NCBI RefSeq assembly: GCF_003286085.1
Contig: NW_020825337.1
Span: 54,737 to 118,736, forward strand
DNA length: 64,000 nucleotides
Direction of reading: 5' to 3'
DNA from: Drosophila persimilis
Taxonomy: Eukaryota > Arthropoda > Insecta > Diptera > Drosophilidae
The notes beneath the pieces were generated by a model, which was not told the origin of the DNA, ran no database searches, and was given only the letters and a program-made list of their open reading frames with translations. Shown here in pieces: positions 9,833-20,601 of the stretch (its first letter is position 1; each line of letters opens with the position of its first letter). The position numbers and the translations under genes are program-made.

Positions 9833-11258
9833 AAATGTTTCGTCCCGATACATTTTGAAGTTCTGATAGAGCTCTAATTTCTTCTGACAGTATTTGAATT
9901 TTGCTTTCCACTGTTTCTTCTGACGGTATTCTTATTGATTTAATAAGTACAAATTTGGTTAATTTATAGCCGAAGTAAAATAACATTATCAATATCAAAA
10001 TGATTAAAAATAATGTTGTTAATGGTAAGGCCGTATTACCTAATGTTATAAGGGGATTTAAAATATTAACATTATCAAAAGAAAATTGCTTATCATTCGA
10101 TTGTATATAATCAACTAATTCAAAATCGCTATATCTATGAATCTATCTATCTATCTATCTTAGAATTTTACCCTTATCATTTATGTGGGTTATATTATTT
10201 ATTACAATTGTGTTGTTGAATATAAGGAGATACGCTCCTAACAAAGTAGTATTGTCTACGATATTTTTGCCTGAAACTAATATGGCACCATCCTGAATGA
10301 TGTCTATTTCTTTGTTTTTTTCCCTTTTTTTAGTGCAGTTGGCTTTAAAGCCATTAAGTAAATTGGTGAAACAGGTATTCTTTAAATTTATTTGTGCGTA
10401 ATTGTTAAAAGTTTCACTTTTAAAATTATTCATTAAATAGTATTTCTCCTTACATTCACAAACTTTTTCACTTATAACTAACATTCCATCATTTTGTGAG
10501 ATGGCTCTTGCATGGTAAAACTTGCAAATATCTTTAATTTGAGGATATTTTATGTAAATGATTATTAAATCTGCATTTCGAATTATTTTAACCGTTGCTA
10601 TGTTCAACAGATCAGACAGTTCAACAGGATTTTTTTCATGCTTATAAATGTCCTCTATTTCGTTTTTATTTAAAATTTTTGTATTGAAAATGTTTACTTT
10701 TAAGAGGGTTATGGTATCAACTAAATTTAGTAGGTCAAAAGTTATTAATTTTAAACGATGCTTTCTCAGTATCGTTTCTTCATTGAAGATGACATTTTTT
10801 AATGAATTTGATAGCAATTCAATTTCTTTGAAAAATTTGGAATTTATTACAAATTGTTTATTATTATTTTCAGTTAATTCATTTACTTTATTTTGTATTT
10901 TCAAAAAGTCGTCATGATCAGGGCTGCGTGCTATCCATTTCCAAATGGTACCTAATTCATTAATTCCCCTTTCATTCCGTTTTGGAACTAATTCTGAAAT
11001 CATTAATTTTAATAGACTTAAGTCCATTGATATTTCCCACTCATCGTCTGAATTAATTGATTTGTTGACATATTTGGATTCTTTATCAATTATCTCTCTA
11101 TAAAAACTCAAATTAGTAATATGGAAAAGTTCAGCGTATGTTTCATAAGTGTAAACGTCTCTGTCGTCTTTGAGCAATAGATAGTCACTATGCGTATAGT
11201 CAATTACTTCCGAAGTCGTCAATATAACAAAAGTCAGTATAAGTATATTCGCATACAT
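9831..11258 (-). pseudogene. Gypsy-type envelope glycoprotein gene, broken
   Basis: Open for 367 codons (11258-10155) from an ATG with a hydrophobic N-terminal signal-peptide-like stretch. It carries a furin-type RNER site followed by the conserved errantiviral GINELGTIWKWIA fusion-peptide region (about residues 92-110). The frame ends in an (ATCT)n tract at 10141-10160. Downstream, another frame continues with the envelope C-terminus, including a long hydrophobic membrane anchor, and stops at 9831-9833 next to the polypurine tract. The microsatellite change is therefore the break. Envelope of this class lets errantiviruses pass between cells. This copy would make a secreted truncated product at best. 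Confidence 0.85.
10141..10160. repeat. (ATCT)5 microsatellite disrupting gypsy env
   Basis: Five perfect ATCT units exactly at the point where the envelope reading frame is lost. A repeat-length change is the simplest cause of the frameshift. Confidence 0.8.
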
Positions 11259-11274
11259 TTTCTGGAAAAAGTAT

Positions 11275-12861
11275 TTAATATGTGATGTTATCTTTATGTA
11301 TAATTCTGTTTCTATTGTTGGTTATAATTTTATTCGGTCGATTTTCCTTAACTACCTGCTTTTTGTATCGGGATTGAAGTTTATTTCTTTCCCCGAATTT
11401 CTCTTCATAAACTACTTCTCCTATTTTATAATCTTTTTCTCTTCTATCTTTGTTATGTAGCTTAAGCATTTTGGTCTGAGCTTCCTTAAGTAATATTGGA
11501 TTATGTTTGTGTTCTATTTTGTTATACAATATGTCATATGGCATTTGATTGGTCGTTGAATGTATCGTCAGGTTATATTTCAGTGCCGCCCTTATTATTA
11601 TTTCTGAATAATCTGTTAGATTTAGTTCATCCTTGATGCACCGCGCTATTTCTGTTAGTGTGGAATGTACCCTTTCTACCTGACCATTTGAGGTGCTGTG
11701 TCTGGGATCAGCATAATAAATAGTTAAGTTACTTCTTTGTATGAATGATCTAAATTGTGCCGAAGTAAAGCTTGGTTCGTTGTCAGTCATTAATGATGTT
11801 GCTAACGGAAAGTGTTGCAAAATTTCCATTACCTTATTTTCAATGTTTAATTTACTTTGAATTGTCTTGACCACCAAGTATTTGGAATAAGAATCTATAC
11901 AAGTTATGAATGTTAGGTTTTGGGCATAGTATATGTCTAAGTGTAATTGATCTCCTTCTTTTGCTGGAATGGGAGCTTCCCCAATTGGAATTTTTACAGG
12001 GTGTCTGTGATATTTGTTTTTGTTACAGATCTCACAATTTTTTATATATTCTTTTAATTTTTTGTGCAGGTTTGGCCAATAATACAGCTTAGTTATTTGT
12101 TTGTAATTTTCATCTAGTCCTCTATGGGCTCTGCAATGTGTTTCTTCTATAATTATAGCTTTATCTTCTGAATTTACTACATCTTGGAGGAACATTCTCG
12201 TGAAGAGAAATTTATTTATGAAGTTTTCCTTTAGCTTATTTTGGATAAGGTATAAATCTTCTAAAGTGCAGTGTATTCCTGTGGTTAAGTGAGGCTGAAT
12301 AAATTCTTTTAAAATGATTAGCAGATTGTCAACCGTATCAAATTCAATAATATGTCGGGTATTTTCATAAACTCTTACTAACTCATGAACTGTGAATCTC
12401 CCTTGCGCTAATAGTAGCTGCTGTTTAAATTGGTTTAGAGGCCTGCTAGTCTCTTGAATAACGTTTTCAAAACTACTCTCTGCTGAATGCTGAGTATTTA
12501 TGTCTGATTCTGATTCTGTCTGGTCGACATCACTATCTGTCATATGATTTATTTTAATCCGAGATAAAGCGTCCGCTACTACGTTAGTTGAGCCTGGCTT
12601 ATAAATGATTTTTGGTGTGAAACTTTCTATGAAGTAATACCAACGTTTCATTTCAACATTTGGATTTTTTTGCGACATTGCAAAGGACAAAGGTTGGTGA
12701 TCTGTATGTATTTCAATTCCACTCACTCCGTATAAATAATTTCGCAAATTTTTTAATGCCCATACAATAGCTAATAATTCCTTTTTATTAGTAGCATATA
12801 ATTGCTCGGTTTTACTTAAAGTTTTAGAAATAAATGTTATGGGATTCCCATATTGCGACAA
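11275..12861 (-). pseudogene. Gypsy pol: RNase H and integrase part
   Basis: 528-codon open segment. It starts in RNase H/connection (ISKTLSKTEQLYATNKKELL, EIHTDHQPL) with DALSRI at the domain end. Integrase follows with its HHCC zinc finger (H-x-H ... CEICNK), DDE residues in HLDIYY, LMTDNEPSF and GQVERVHSTL, and a basic C-terminal domain. The env ATG starts 17 bp after its stop. Integrase inserts the cDNA. This segment looks intact but is cut off from RT by frame breaks around 12862-12988. Confidence 0.9.
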
Positions 12862-13417
12862 AACCGCACCTATTGCTATGTCCGATGCATCTGTGGTTAA
12901 TGTGAATTTTTTATTGTAATCTGGTTGTACTAATTCAATATGTGCTATTAAACTGTCCTTTAAATTATTAAATGCTCCAATTGCTGGTTCATCCAGCTGT
13001 ATTAATGTTTTCTTGGATGCACTTCGTGAAACTTTCCCATTTACTCCACTCAGATATTTTGTTAATGGTTTGGCAATTGTAGCATAATTTCGGACAAATT
13101 TTTATGTAATACCCTGTTAGTCCTAAGAAGCTACGTAGCTCTCTGATATTTTTAGGAATTGGATAGTTTTTTATTGTGGAGATTTTGTCTGGATCTGTTT
13201 TAATGATATTTTGGGAAACAATGTATCCCAGAAATTTGGTTTCCAATTGAAAGAATTTAGACTTTTCTAGGGAAATTTTCATGTTAGCGTTTTGCAATAT
13301 CTGTATTATATGAATTAGATCTTTATAATGTTGTTCTATAGTTTTTGAAAATATTATTATATCGTCCATATAAACGTGACAAGTTTTCCCAACTTGATCT
13401 CTAAGTATATCGTCCAT
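12862..13417 (-). pseudogene. Gypsy pol: RT palm (YMDD) and thumb part
   Basis: 142-codon open segment (13417-12989) with the catalytic HVYMDDIIIFS block, then KSKFFQLETKFLGYIVS and RELRSFLGLTGYY. It is in a different frame from the preceding RT segment and from the RNase H segment, so pol is broken on both sides. 12862-12988 encodes the RNase H start in broken frame. Confidence 0.85.
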
Positions 13418-14582
13418 TGCCCTTTGGAAAATTCTGGTTATCTGATTCCCTCATTAAAATCTGATAGAAACCTGACTCTAAATCAATGGCCGAGAAATAC
13501 TTTGCTTTACCTAAATTGGCAAGGATTACTGAAGGATCTTGCATAGGGTATCTATCCGGTATGGTGTTTTCATTAAGTTTCTTAAAGTCTATTACTAATC
13601 TATGTTTAGGAGTTCCGTCCTCATTTACTCCCTTCTTCGGTACTACTATTACCTGTGAATTATATGGGCTTTTACTAGGTCTGATTATACCTTCATCTAA
13701 CATTTTACTTATTTCGTTATTAACGAAATCGTAAACCGAATAAGCATATGGATACTGCTTGCCATATACCGGTCTATCATGTTCAGTGTTAATCTCTCCT
13801 TTTATATCCGTTCTGAACGGTAACTGTAAATTTATATTGGCATGGTCTTCTTCGATGATAGATACCATTTTCTCTCTGAGATTCTCTAAATTGTCCTCTT
13901 TGTAGGTTATTGTGTTATACAATTTCATTTTTTTCAATTCAGAATTTGCATAATTTTGAATGTCGGATATTTCTACGACAGCGCGTTCAGGATTTTTGCA
14001 TCCCAAACTTTTAAATTGTTCATTGTCGGATAATTCAACGACGGCGTGTTCAGGATTCTTTAATCCCAAACTATTTGAACTTTTAATGTCGGATAATTCA
14101 ACGACGGCGTGCTCAGGATATTTTAATCCCAAACTATTAAAACTTTGGATGTCGGATAATTCAACGACGGCGGGTTCAGGATATTTGAATCCCAAACTAT
14201 TGACGGATAATTCTTCGTCGGCGTGCTCAGGATTTTTTGATCCCAAGCTATATAAACTTCCTTCTACCTTTACTGAATCACTTTTCATTTCTTTTTCTTC
14301 TTCAAAATATTTTTTTATTATATATTCCTTCAACGGAAGGATGGTTTTTCCTTCTATAAAGGTTAATTTGTTTAAAGAAAGGACCTCGTCATATATTAGT
14401 TTCTCCTCATTGTCTTTATAACTTAAAGTCCCCTTTCCTGTATCAATAACAGCTCCGATTTTCTTTAATAGGTTAAATCCTATTAGTAAATCTGCCTCCA
14501 TTCCATCTATTTCATAAAACACTTTTTTTGTGTTGAAAATAGTTATATTATGGAAATATTTAATTATTGAAAACCCATTCAC
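13401..14582 (-). pseudogene. Gypsy pol: protease C-terminus, repeat linker and RT fingers
   Basis: 393-codon open segment. It has the protease C-terminus with LLIGFNLLKKIGAVID, then a linker with five tandem 17-21-residue repeats on the theme SLGxKxPEHAVVELSD, then RT blocks (GIIRPSKSPYNS, HRLVIDFKKLN, AIDLESGFYQI). At about 13430 the frame shifts and roughly 25 codons expected before the IFQRAMDD block are missing, removing the conserved LPFGLxNAP region. RT is therefore inactive. Confidence 0.85.
13950..14262 (-). repeat. In-frame tandem repeat in the gypsy protease-RT linker
   Basis: Five units, mostly 63 bp apart (starts near 13968, 14033, 14096, 14159; the last unit shorter), each encoding NSLGLKxPEHAVVELSD or a close variant. 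Coding frame is kept throughout, and units differ by substitutions, so the array is not new. Confidence 0.85.
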
Positions 14583-14726
14583 TGTAGCAACTTTCTTATA
14601 AATTGATAATTCTTTTTTATTTTCGTAAATTCCTTTTTTTATTTAACAGGAAGTTGCTCCCGTATCTATCAAAACTTTTAATTCTCTGTTTATCTTTTTA
14701 CTCTACTCTTTTTAAGTAGGGAAGTC
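14583..14726 (-). pseudogene. Gypsy protease active-site region, broken frame
   Basis: The minus strand encodes LIDTGATS near 14648-14672, the aspartic protease active site, followed at once by a stop. It is thus out of frame with the protease C-terminus that begins at 14582. The region joins gag and pol. Confidence 0.7.
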
Positions 14727-17065
14727 CTACTTCGGGGGCTGATCTAAAAAATGATCCTCCTCAATGTTATTTATCCTCATGGCTTTATTAGCCGGTTGTT
14801 CCGACATTTCGTTTGGCTTTCGTTTCTGCGCTTGATTGTCGTTAGACTGATTATTCGGTACTACGTTTGCCCTAAAATGCTGGGCTTGGCTATAATTGTT
14901 ATTATTTCTCCTATAATAACCGTTAGTATTCTCCCGATAATTTCTATTGTTATTATTTCCCCTGAATTGATTGCTGTTCTGTCGGTTCCGGATTTGTATC
15001 GATTCATCTACTTCCATTGGTTCTGGGGCCTGATTTTGTTGTCTACTACCCAAGAAATAGGGTTGTCCCCATGACATGTTATTCCTCTGAAAATCCCTTT
15101 TTTGGTCGAATGGTGAACTATTAGTCCTAGGTTGTCGTTGGTTGAATCTTAAGGTATTGTAATTATTATTCCCTGAATTTCTGGGGCCGCTGAATTGGTA
15201 GGCAAATTGGGCCCGAATGTTATTAGATTGCAACTCCTGTACCTTTGCCAAGGCATTCGGTAAATCTGGGGGATTCAATGAAAATAGAATTTCTGCAATG
15301 CCGCCGTTTAGGCCAGTGACAAAAATGCGTAAGGCATTGTCTCTAATTTTTATACCCGATACTCAAAATGAGTATTGGGGTATATTAGATTTGTGGTAAA
15401 AGTGGATGTGTGTAACGTCCAGAAGGAATCGTTTCCGACCCTATAAAGTATATATATTCTTGATCAGCATCAATAGCCGAGTCGATTGAGCCATGTCTGT
15501 CTGTCCGTCCGTCCGTCTGTCCGTCTGTCCGTCCCCTTCAGCGCCTAATGCTCAAAGACTATAAGAGCTAGAGCAACGATGTTTTGGATCCAGACTTCTG
15601 TGATATGTCACTGCTCCAAAAATATTTCAAAACTTTGCCCCGCCCACTTCCGCCCCCACAAAGGGCGAAAATCTGTGGCATCCACAATTTTAAAGATACG
15701 ATAAAACCAAAAACGCAGAATCGTAGAGAATGACCATATCTTCTAGAGTGCAAAATCTGAACCAGATCGTATAATTATTATAGCCAGAATCACGAAAACA
15801 ATTTCACTCTTTCTCGCTCTGTCTCACTCTAACACACAGGTTTCATGGTCGGTTTTGCCAATTGCAAAATATGAGTTCAAGGATCTCAGAACCTATAAAA
15901 GCCAGAAAACCAAACTTGGTATCCACACTCCTGTGATATCGGACCTTGACCGTTTCATGTCCAAATTTCGCCACACCCCCTTCCGCCCCCGCAAAGGACG
16001 AAAATCTGAGGCAACCACAAATCTCAGAGACTATTAAGGCTAGAGTAACCAAATTTGGTACACACACTCCTTTAAGATGTCACTATAAAACGTATATCTC
16101 AGAATTTCGCCCCACCCCCATCCGCCCCCACAAAGGACGAAAATCTGTTGCATCCACAATATTGCAGATTTGAGAAAACTAAAAACGCAGAATCATAGAG
16201 AATGATCATATCTATCAGATTGCTTAATCGGATTATTTTTATAGCCAAAAGGAACAAATCAATTTGCATTGGCTACGCAGCGCCCGACGTCACGCTCAGC
16301 CTGATTTTCTGTCTCTCTCGCACGCACTCTTTGTCGTGTCGTTTAATATTAGCGGCGTCTGCCGGAGGAAAGCCATACTGACTAAGTATCGGGTATAACT
16401 GTAGAGTTGCGGTGTCCGCAGCAACTCACAACGTTCCCCCTCGTTTTATTTGATTCTTTGGTGATTTCACTGTCCTTTCCGTGAGTCATTATTGTCTTAT
16501 TTATTAACAAGGTCATTTTCTTGTTAACCTCGTTATAGAAATCTATAATTGAAAGGTTCCCTTGTCGGAGAACGCTTAACTCCTGATCTATTATGTAAAT
16601 TGGTCTCTTGTCACTGTAAACAAAGTCAAGGCGTGAAAGTATGGCATCAAAATTTAAAACTGTCCCGTGGTTGGTCAGTGCGTCATGTGCTGGTCCTGTT
16701 ATTTTGTTTCTCAAAATTGTTAATGCAATATAATATTGCTTACTTCCTTTCTTATATAACTTCACTGCAGTTTCTGCAGCTTCCCTCCATCCTACGTATT
16801 GGTTTAGTCCACCATTGAAAATTGGTAGGGATTCTATTACCTTTAATGTGGTGTCATCTTTTATTGTCTCGTCTATTGTTTCTGCCTGATAATCTGATAC
16901 CTGATCGGATTTAGTTTCTATTTGTTGTTTTAAATTTACAATTTGCTCTTGTACTTGTGAAATTTGAAGTGCTATCAATTGTTTGACCAGATCTGCAGTG
17001 AGATCGGTCCTTGTTTGAGAGTTAATCATTTTTAGTTTTTCAAAATCTAAAGTTAGTTGATCCAC
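14727..17065 (-). pseudogene. Gypsy gag, interrupted by a DINE-1
   Basis: N-terminal part 17065-16445: coiled-coil-like start (VKQLIALQISQVQEQIVNLK), then the capsid-type stretch PIFNGGLNQYVGWREAAETA. C-terminal part about 15350-14727: asparagine/arginine-rich nucleocapsid (for example FRGNNNNRNYREN) without CCHC knuckles, as in gypsy. The DINE-1 at 15351-16444 lies between them. Since it made no target duplication, both sides stay in the same frame if it is ignored, so gag itself may have been intact when hit. The first codon is GTG in this reading; an ATG lies about 12 codons in. Confidence 0.85.
15351..16444 (+). mobile_element. DINE-1 (Helitron), full length, in gypsy gag
   Basis: 1094 bp from TATACCCGATAC to CTCGT. 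GTCY microsatellite at about 15494-15534, subterminal GTATCGGGTATA, and 3' hairpin GTTGCGG/CCGCAGCAAC near 16405-16428. Inserted in a T run in antisense orientation to gag. Confidence 0.95.
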
Positions 17066-17345
17066 CTTAAATTTTTCTTATATGTTTGTTTTTATAATCT
17101 AATATAACCTAATTGAACTTATATATTTATTAATACAACTTTTGCTCACGAACTATCCGGTAGGGGTCGTCCTTCTTAGTTTGGCTGACAGATCTTCGAA
17201 CGGGTCTTCCTTCTTGATTTTCTTTGTTTAACTGGGTCTTCTGGGGGTCTTCCTTCTTTGGTTTCGCTGATAGTTTCACTTTCTTTGTGTTTTGTTTTGG
17301 TTGGTTTTGTTTAAAAACTTTGTTTTTTTTTGGTTTTTTTGTATT
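17066..17345 (-). other. Gypsy leader, part next to gag
   Basis: Untranslated A/C-rich sequence upstream of gag on the minus strand. It ends abruptly at the DINE-1. The LTR-proximal part of the same leader lies at 27993-28118, on the far side of the host-gene block. Confidence 0.7.
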
Positions 17346-18452
17346 TATACCCGATACTCAAAATGAGTATTGGGGTATATTAGATTTGTGGTAAAAGTGG
17401 ATGTGTGTAACGTCCAGAAGGAATCGTTTCCGACCCCATAAAGTATATATATTCTTGATTAGCATCAATAGCCGAGTCGATTGAGCCATGTCTGTCTGTC
17501 CGTCTGTCCGTCCGTCCGTCTGTCCGTCCCCTTCAGCGCCTAATGCTCAAAGACTATAAGAGCCAGAGCAACGATGTTTTGGTTCCAGACTTCTGTGATA
17601 TGTCACTGCTACAAAAATATTGCAAAACTTTGCCCCGCCCACTTCCGCCCCCACAAAGGGCGAAAATCTGTGGCATCCACAATTTTAAAGATACGAGAAC
17701 ACCAAAAACGCAGAATCGTAGAGAATGACCATATCTTTTAGACTGCAGAATCTGAATTGGATCGTATTATTATTATAGCCAGCATCACGAAAACAATTTA
17801 ATTTTTTCTCGCCCTGTCTCTCTCTAACACACACGTAGCATAGGCGGCTTTGCTTAGAGTAAAACATTAGCGCCTAGATCTCAGAGACTATAAAAGCTAG
17901 AGCAACGAAATTTGGTATCCACACTCCTAATATATCGGACCGAGACGAGTTTGTTTCAAAATTTCGCCACACCCCCTTCCGCCCCCGCAAAGGATGCAGA
18001 TCTGGGGATATTCATAAATCTCAAAGACTATCAACGCTAGAGTAACCAAATTTGGTATCCGCACTTCTGTTAGATCTCACTATAAAACGTATATCTCAAA
18101 ATTTCGCCCCACCCCCTTCCGCCCACACAAAAAACGAAAATCTGTTGCATCCACAATATTGCAGATTTGAGAAAACTAAAAACGCAGAATCATAGAGAAT
18201 GACCATATCTATCCGGTCGCCGAATCTGGATCAGATCGGATCATTTTTGTAGCCAAAAGCAAGAAATCAATTTTTAGTGGCTACGCAGCGCCCGACGTCA
18301 CGCTCAGACTGATTTTCTGTCTCTCTCGCACGCACTCTTTGTCGTGTCGTTAAATATTAGCGGCGTCTGCCGGAGGAGAGCCATACTGACTTAGTATCGG
18401 GTATAACCGTAGAGTTGCGGTGTCCGCAGCAACTCACAACGTTCCCCCTCGT
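17346..18452 (+). mobile_element. DINE-1 (Helitron), left border of the host-gene block
   Basis: 1107 bp, TATACCC to CTCGT, with the family microsatellite and 3' hairpin. Left flank is gypsy leader, right flank is the duplicated host segment. Its right end continues as TTTAGTTTAGTTTAGATC, exactly like the DINE-1 ending at 23436, though the two bodies differ at many sites. Confidence 0.95.
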
Positions 18453-18534
18453 TTTAGTTTAGTTTAGATCTTTGAGCAGAAGCTCCTGGTCTTAATGAAA
18501 ATACAACTTGGAGATGTATAATTACATTATTTTC

Positions 18535-18715
18535 TTATGGTCATTCACTATGATTGTGCGTTTAATTTTCGCGTATCTTCTAAATTATAGATGCCACAGA
18601 TTTTTAGTCCATTGTATGGCTGGAAGGGGGCGGGGCAATTGTAACAGCGAAATCTAACAGGAGTGTGGATAACCAGATGGATGCTGATCATGAATATATA
18701 TACTTTATATATACT
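18535..18715 (-). mobile_element. Old degraded DINE-1 fragment (unit 1)
   Basis: On the minus strand it retains diverged DINE-1 modules, including the CCGCCCCCTTCC-type stretch and the AAAATCTGTGGCATCTATAA-like block, but lacks most of the element. Much older than the other copies here and duplicated along with the host segment. Confidence 0.65.
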
Positions 18716-19029
18716 TATATACAAATGCAATAATCCAATAATTGATAGAAGAAGCTCAGATCGATGTCCGTTTTGCTGTAGTAAATTTCAGTGACAACTG
18801 TGGCTGCGATTCATCGGAAGACGAGGTGCATAGAAGCCCCATGAGCTGCGGCGTTAGTCTATTTATTTCTCAATATCAAGTAGGCTCTTATTAACCAATA
18901 GTTTTGCTGTCAATTTCAGACGAGTTTCTCCAAAAATAGATATTTCGCAGAAAAATTGTACTAGTAGGAAAAACAATCCGAAAGTTTTGTTCCTGGCAGA
19001 GACTAAAATATACATACAAATATACAAAA

Positions 19030-19728
19030 ATGTCCAATCTCGAAGATTTCTTTTCCAAAAAGGATAACAAAAAGTCAAAAAGAAATGCCGAATATTTGGC
19101 CGCTGAGGAGCTGTACAAAACGCTCGAAGAATCAACGAAGTATTCGTCGGAGGACAACTCCAACCTGGAGGATGCCTTTCAATCGGAGGCATCGGGAACT
19201 GATTCTAAAGGAGCCTCAGCTTCGCTGAAATTCGGGATCCGTTTCTCAGATGAGGCCTTCAGCGAAGAGGATGAATGGTCTGACTTCACCGAGGAGAATC
19301 GTCGTCAATTTACTTACGTGCCGCGCACCTTATCGATGGCGCTTACATCCCCTGTCCCTGCACCTGCCCCATTCGCTGGTGACGATCTGAAGGAGGAGCC
19401 GGAGCAGCTGGACACTGGAGGTGATGGCGTTGATGTGGGATCAAAGGATGGGGAACGCGCGCTTGCCACAACATGTCCCTGGCAGAAGTCGGAGCAGGAT
19501 AGCCAGGGACAATCAGACAGGAAAGCGAATACCCCGGTGGTCAAGAAACAAATCTACATTCCCCCGGCTCTCCGTCAGAGCCAGGGCGACTTTAACAAAC
19601 GCAAGGCGCAGCCACTTCAGCGCAAGGCTCCGTCTACGATGCCGTTCAAGCCCCAAGCCCCCGATCTCAATAGCCTGGAGTACTTTCCGTCCTTGAGTGA
19701 CTCAAAGATATTGAAGCGCCCCAAGTAA
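19030..19728 (+). CDS. CDV3 homologue, copy 1
   Basis: Single open frame of 232 codons starting at ATG in a good fly context (ACAAAAATG). The N-terminus MSNLEDFFSKKDNKKSK, the acidic SDEAFSEEDEWSDF stretch, the conserved KKQIYIPPALR motif (about residues 175-185) and the C-terminal LEYFPSLSD are typical of the CDV3 (carnitine deficiency-associated) family; the D. melanogaster member is CG3760. These are mostly disordered cytoplasmic proteins of poorly defined function. No intron is seen inside the coding region. Poly(A) signal AATAAA follows 60 bp past the stop. The borealin-family gene converges from the other strand. The frame is intact and differs from copy 2 by one residue (N/S at about residue 19), so it is likely functional. 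Confidence 0.9.
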   Translation: MSNLEDFFSKKDNKKSKRNAEYLAAEELYKTLEESTKYSSEDNSNLEDAFQSEASGTDSKGASASLKFGIRFSDEAFSEEDEWSDFTEENRRQFTYVPRTLSMALTSPVPAPAPFAGDDLKEEPEQLDTGGDGVDVGSKDGERALATTCPWQKSEQDSQGQSDRKANTPVVKKQIYIPPALRQSQGDFNKRKAQPLQRKAPSTMPFKPQAPDLNSLEYFPSLSDSKILKRPK

Positions 19729-19787
19729 CAGCCGGGACGCCTCTACTTGTTCTGTTCAAATTTAAAATCAACCATAGCTCCCTTAAT

Positions 19788-19793
19788 AATAAA
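19788..19793 (+). terminator. Poly(A) signal of CDV3 copy 1
   Basis: AATAAA 60 bp after the stop codon. A second AATAAA is at 19934-19939. Confidence 0.6.
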
Positions 19794-20283
19794 TACAACA
19801 AGAAGACTCACTCTCCCTATTTTCACCCTGTATATTCTGACAGACAAATTGGCACTCCATAGACCCATTAGCATTACACGACTCGCTGGTGGTCCCCGAG
19901 GTGTCATTAGCTCTAAACGAGCCAAATATTTACAATAAAATCGGCTATATCCTTAAATGCACCCCGTGGACTTCGAGCAAAACCCAACCCAACAGCAGTC
20001 CTGAAAAATTTAACTCCCCAATACTAGCCTGGTCTGCAGCAATCGGCAAGCTAATGTTGTCTGTAATTTTCTTCTCTACTTCTCTTGGCTAATAAATTGA
20101 GGTTGATGGAAGTGAAAGTGGTTTGAAAATGAATGAACAAAACGGCTTCGTTATTCAGTAAGCTAGATGTACGTAAAAGGTACTTTTTATTCCCATTGTA
20201 ATGTGAGTTTAATGTTCTCATGCTACAGCTGGCTTGACATGGGATTACCAACTGATACGAGCACATCATTGGTTTTAATATAA

Positions 20284-20289
20284 TTTATT
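20284..20289 (-). terminator. Poly(A) signal of borealin-family copy 1
   Basis: AATAAA on the minus strand (plus-strand TTTATT), about 310 bp past the stop codon at 20602. Confidence 0.5.
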
Positions 20290-20601
20290 CATCATTCTGT
20301 AGAGGATACAAAATGAAACGAAAAAAGTTAGTTGGGATGGAGCAGCAGAAGGCATTGTTGATTGGAGGATTGGTTGATTGGGTTGGATAAGGCGTGGTTC
20401 GTGGCAAGATCAAAGTCGAGTTTAGCAAGCAAACTTAAGTTTGCCATTTGTTCCATATGAGTAATCCATTTTGTACCTATGTAATATAATATTATTTTAT
20501 ACTTAGAAAAATGTATTATCCACTTATTTCTTACATACATCTTTGTCGGGTATTACTGGTTGTAAGCTCGTCCAAAGTAGCGGTCCAGGGCAGGGCGTAC
20601 A

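Noticed and set aside
19421..19696. Alternative-frame ORF within CDV3 (and 24405-24680)
   Set aside because: Shadow frame without motifs; the CDV3 frame carries all conserved segments.
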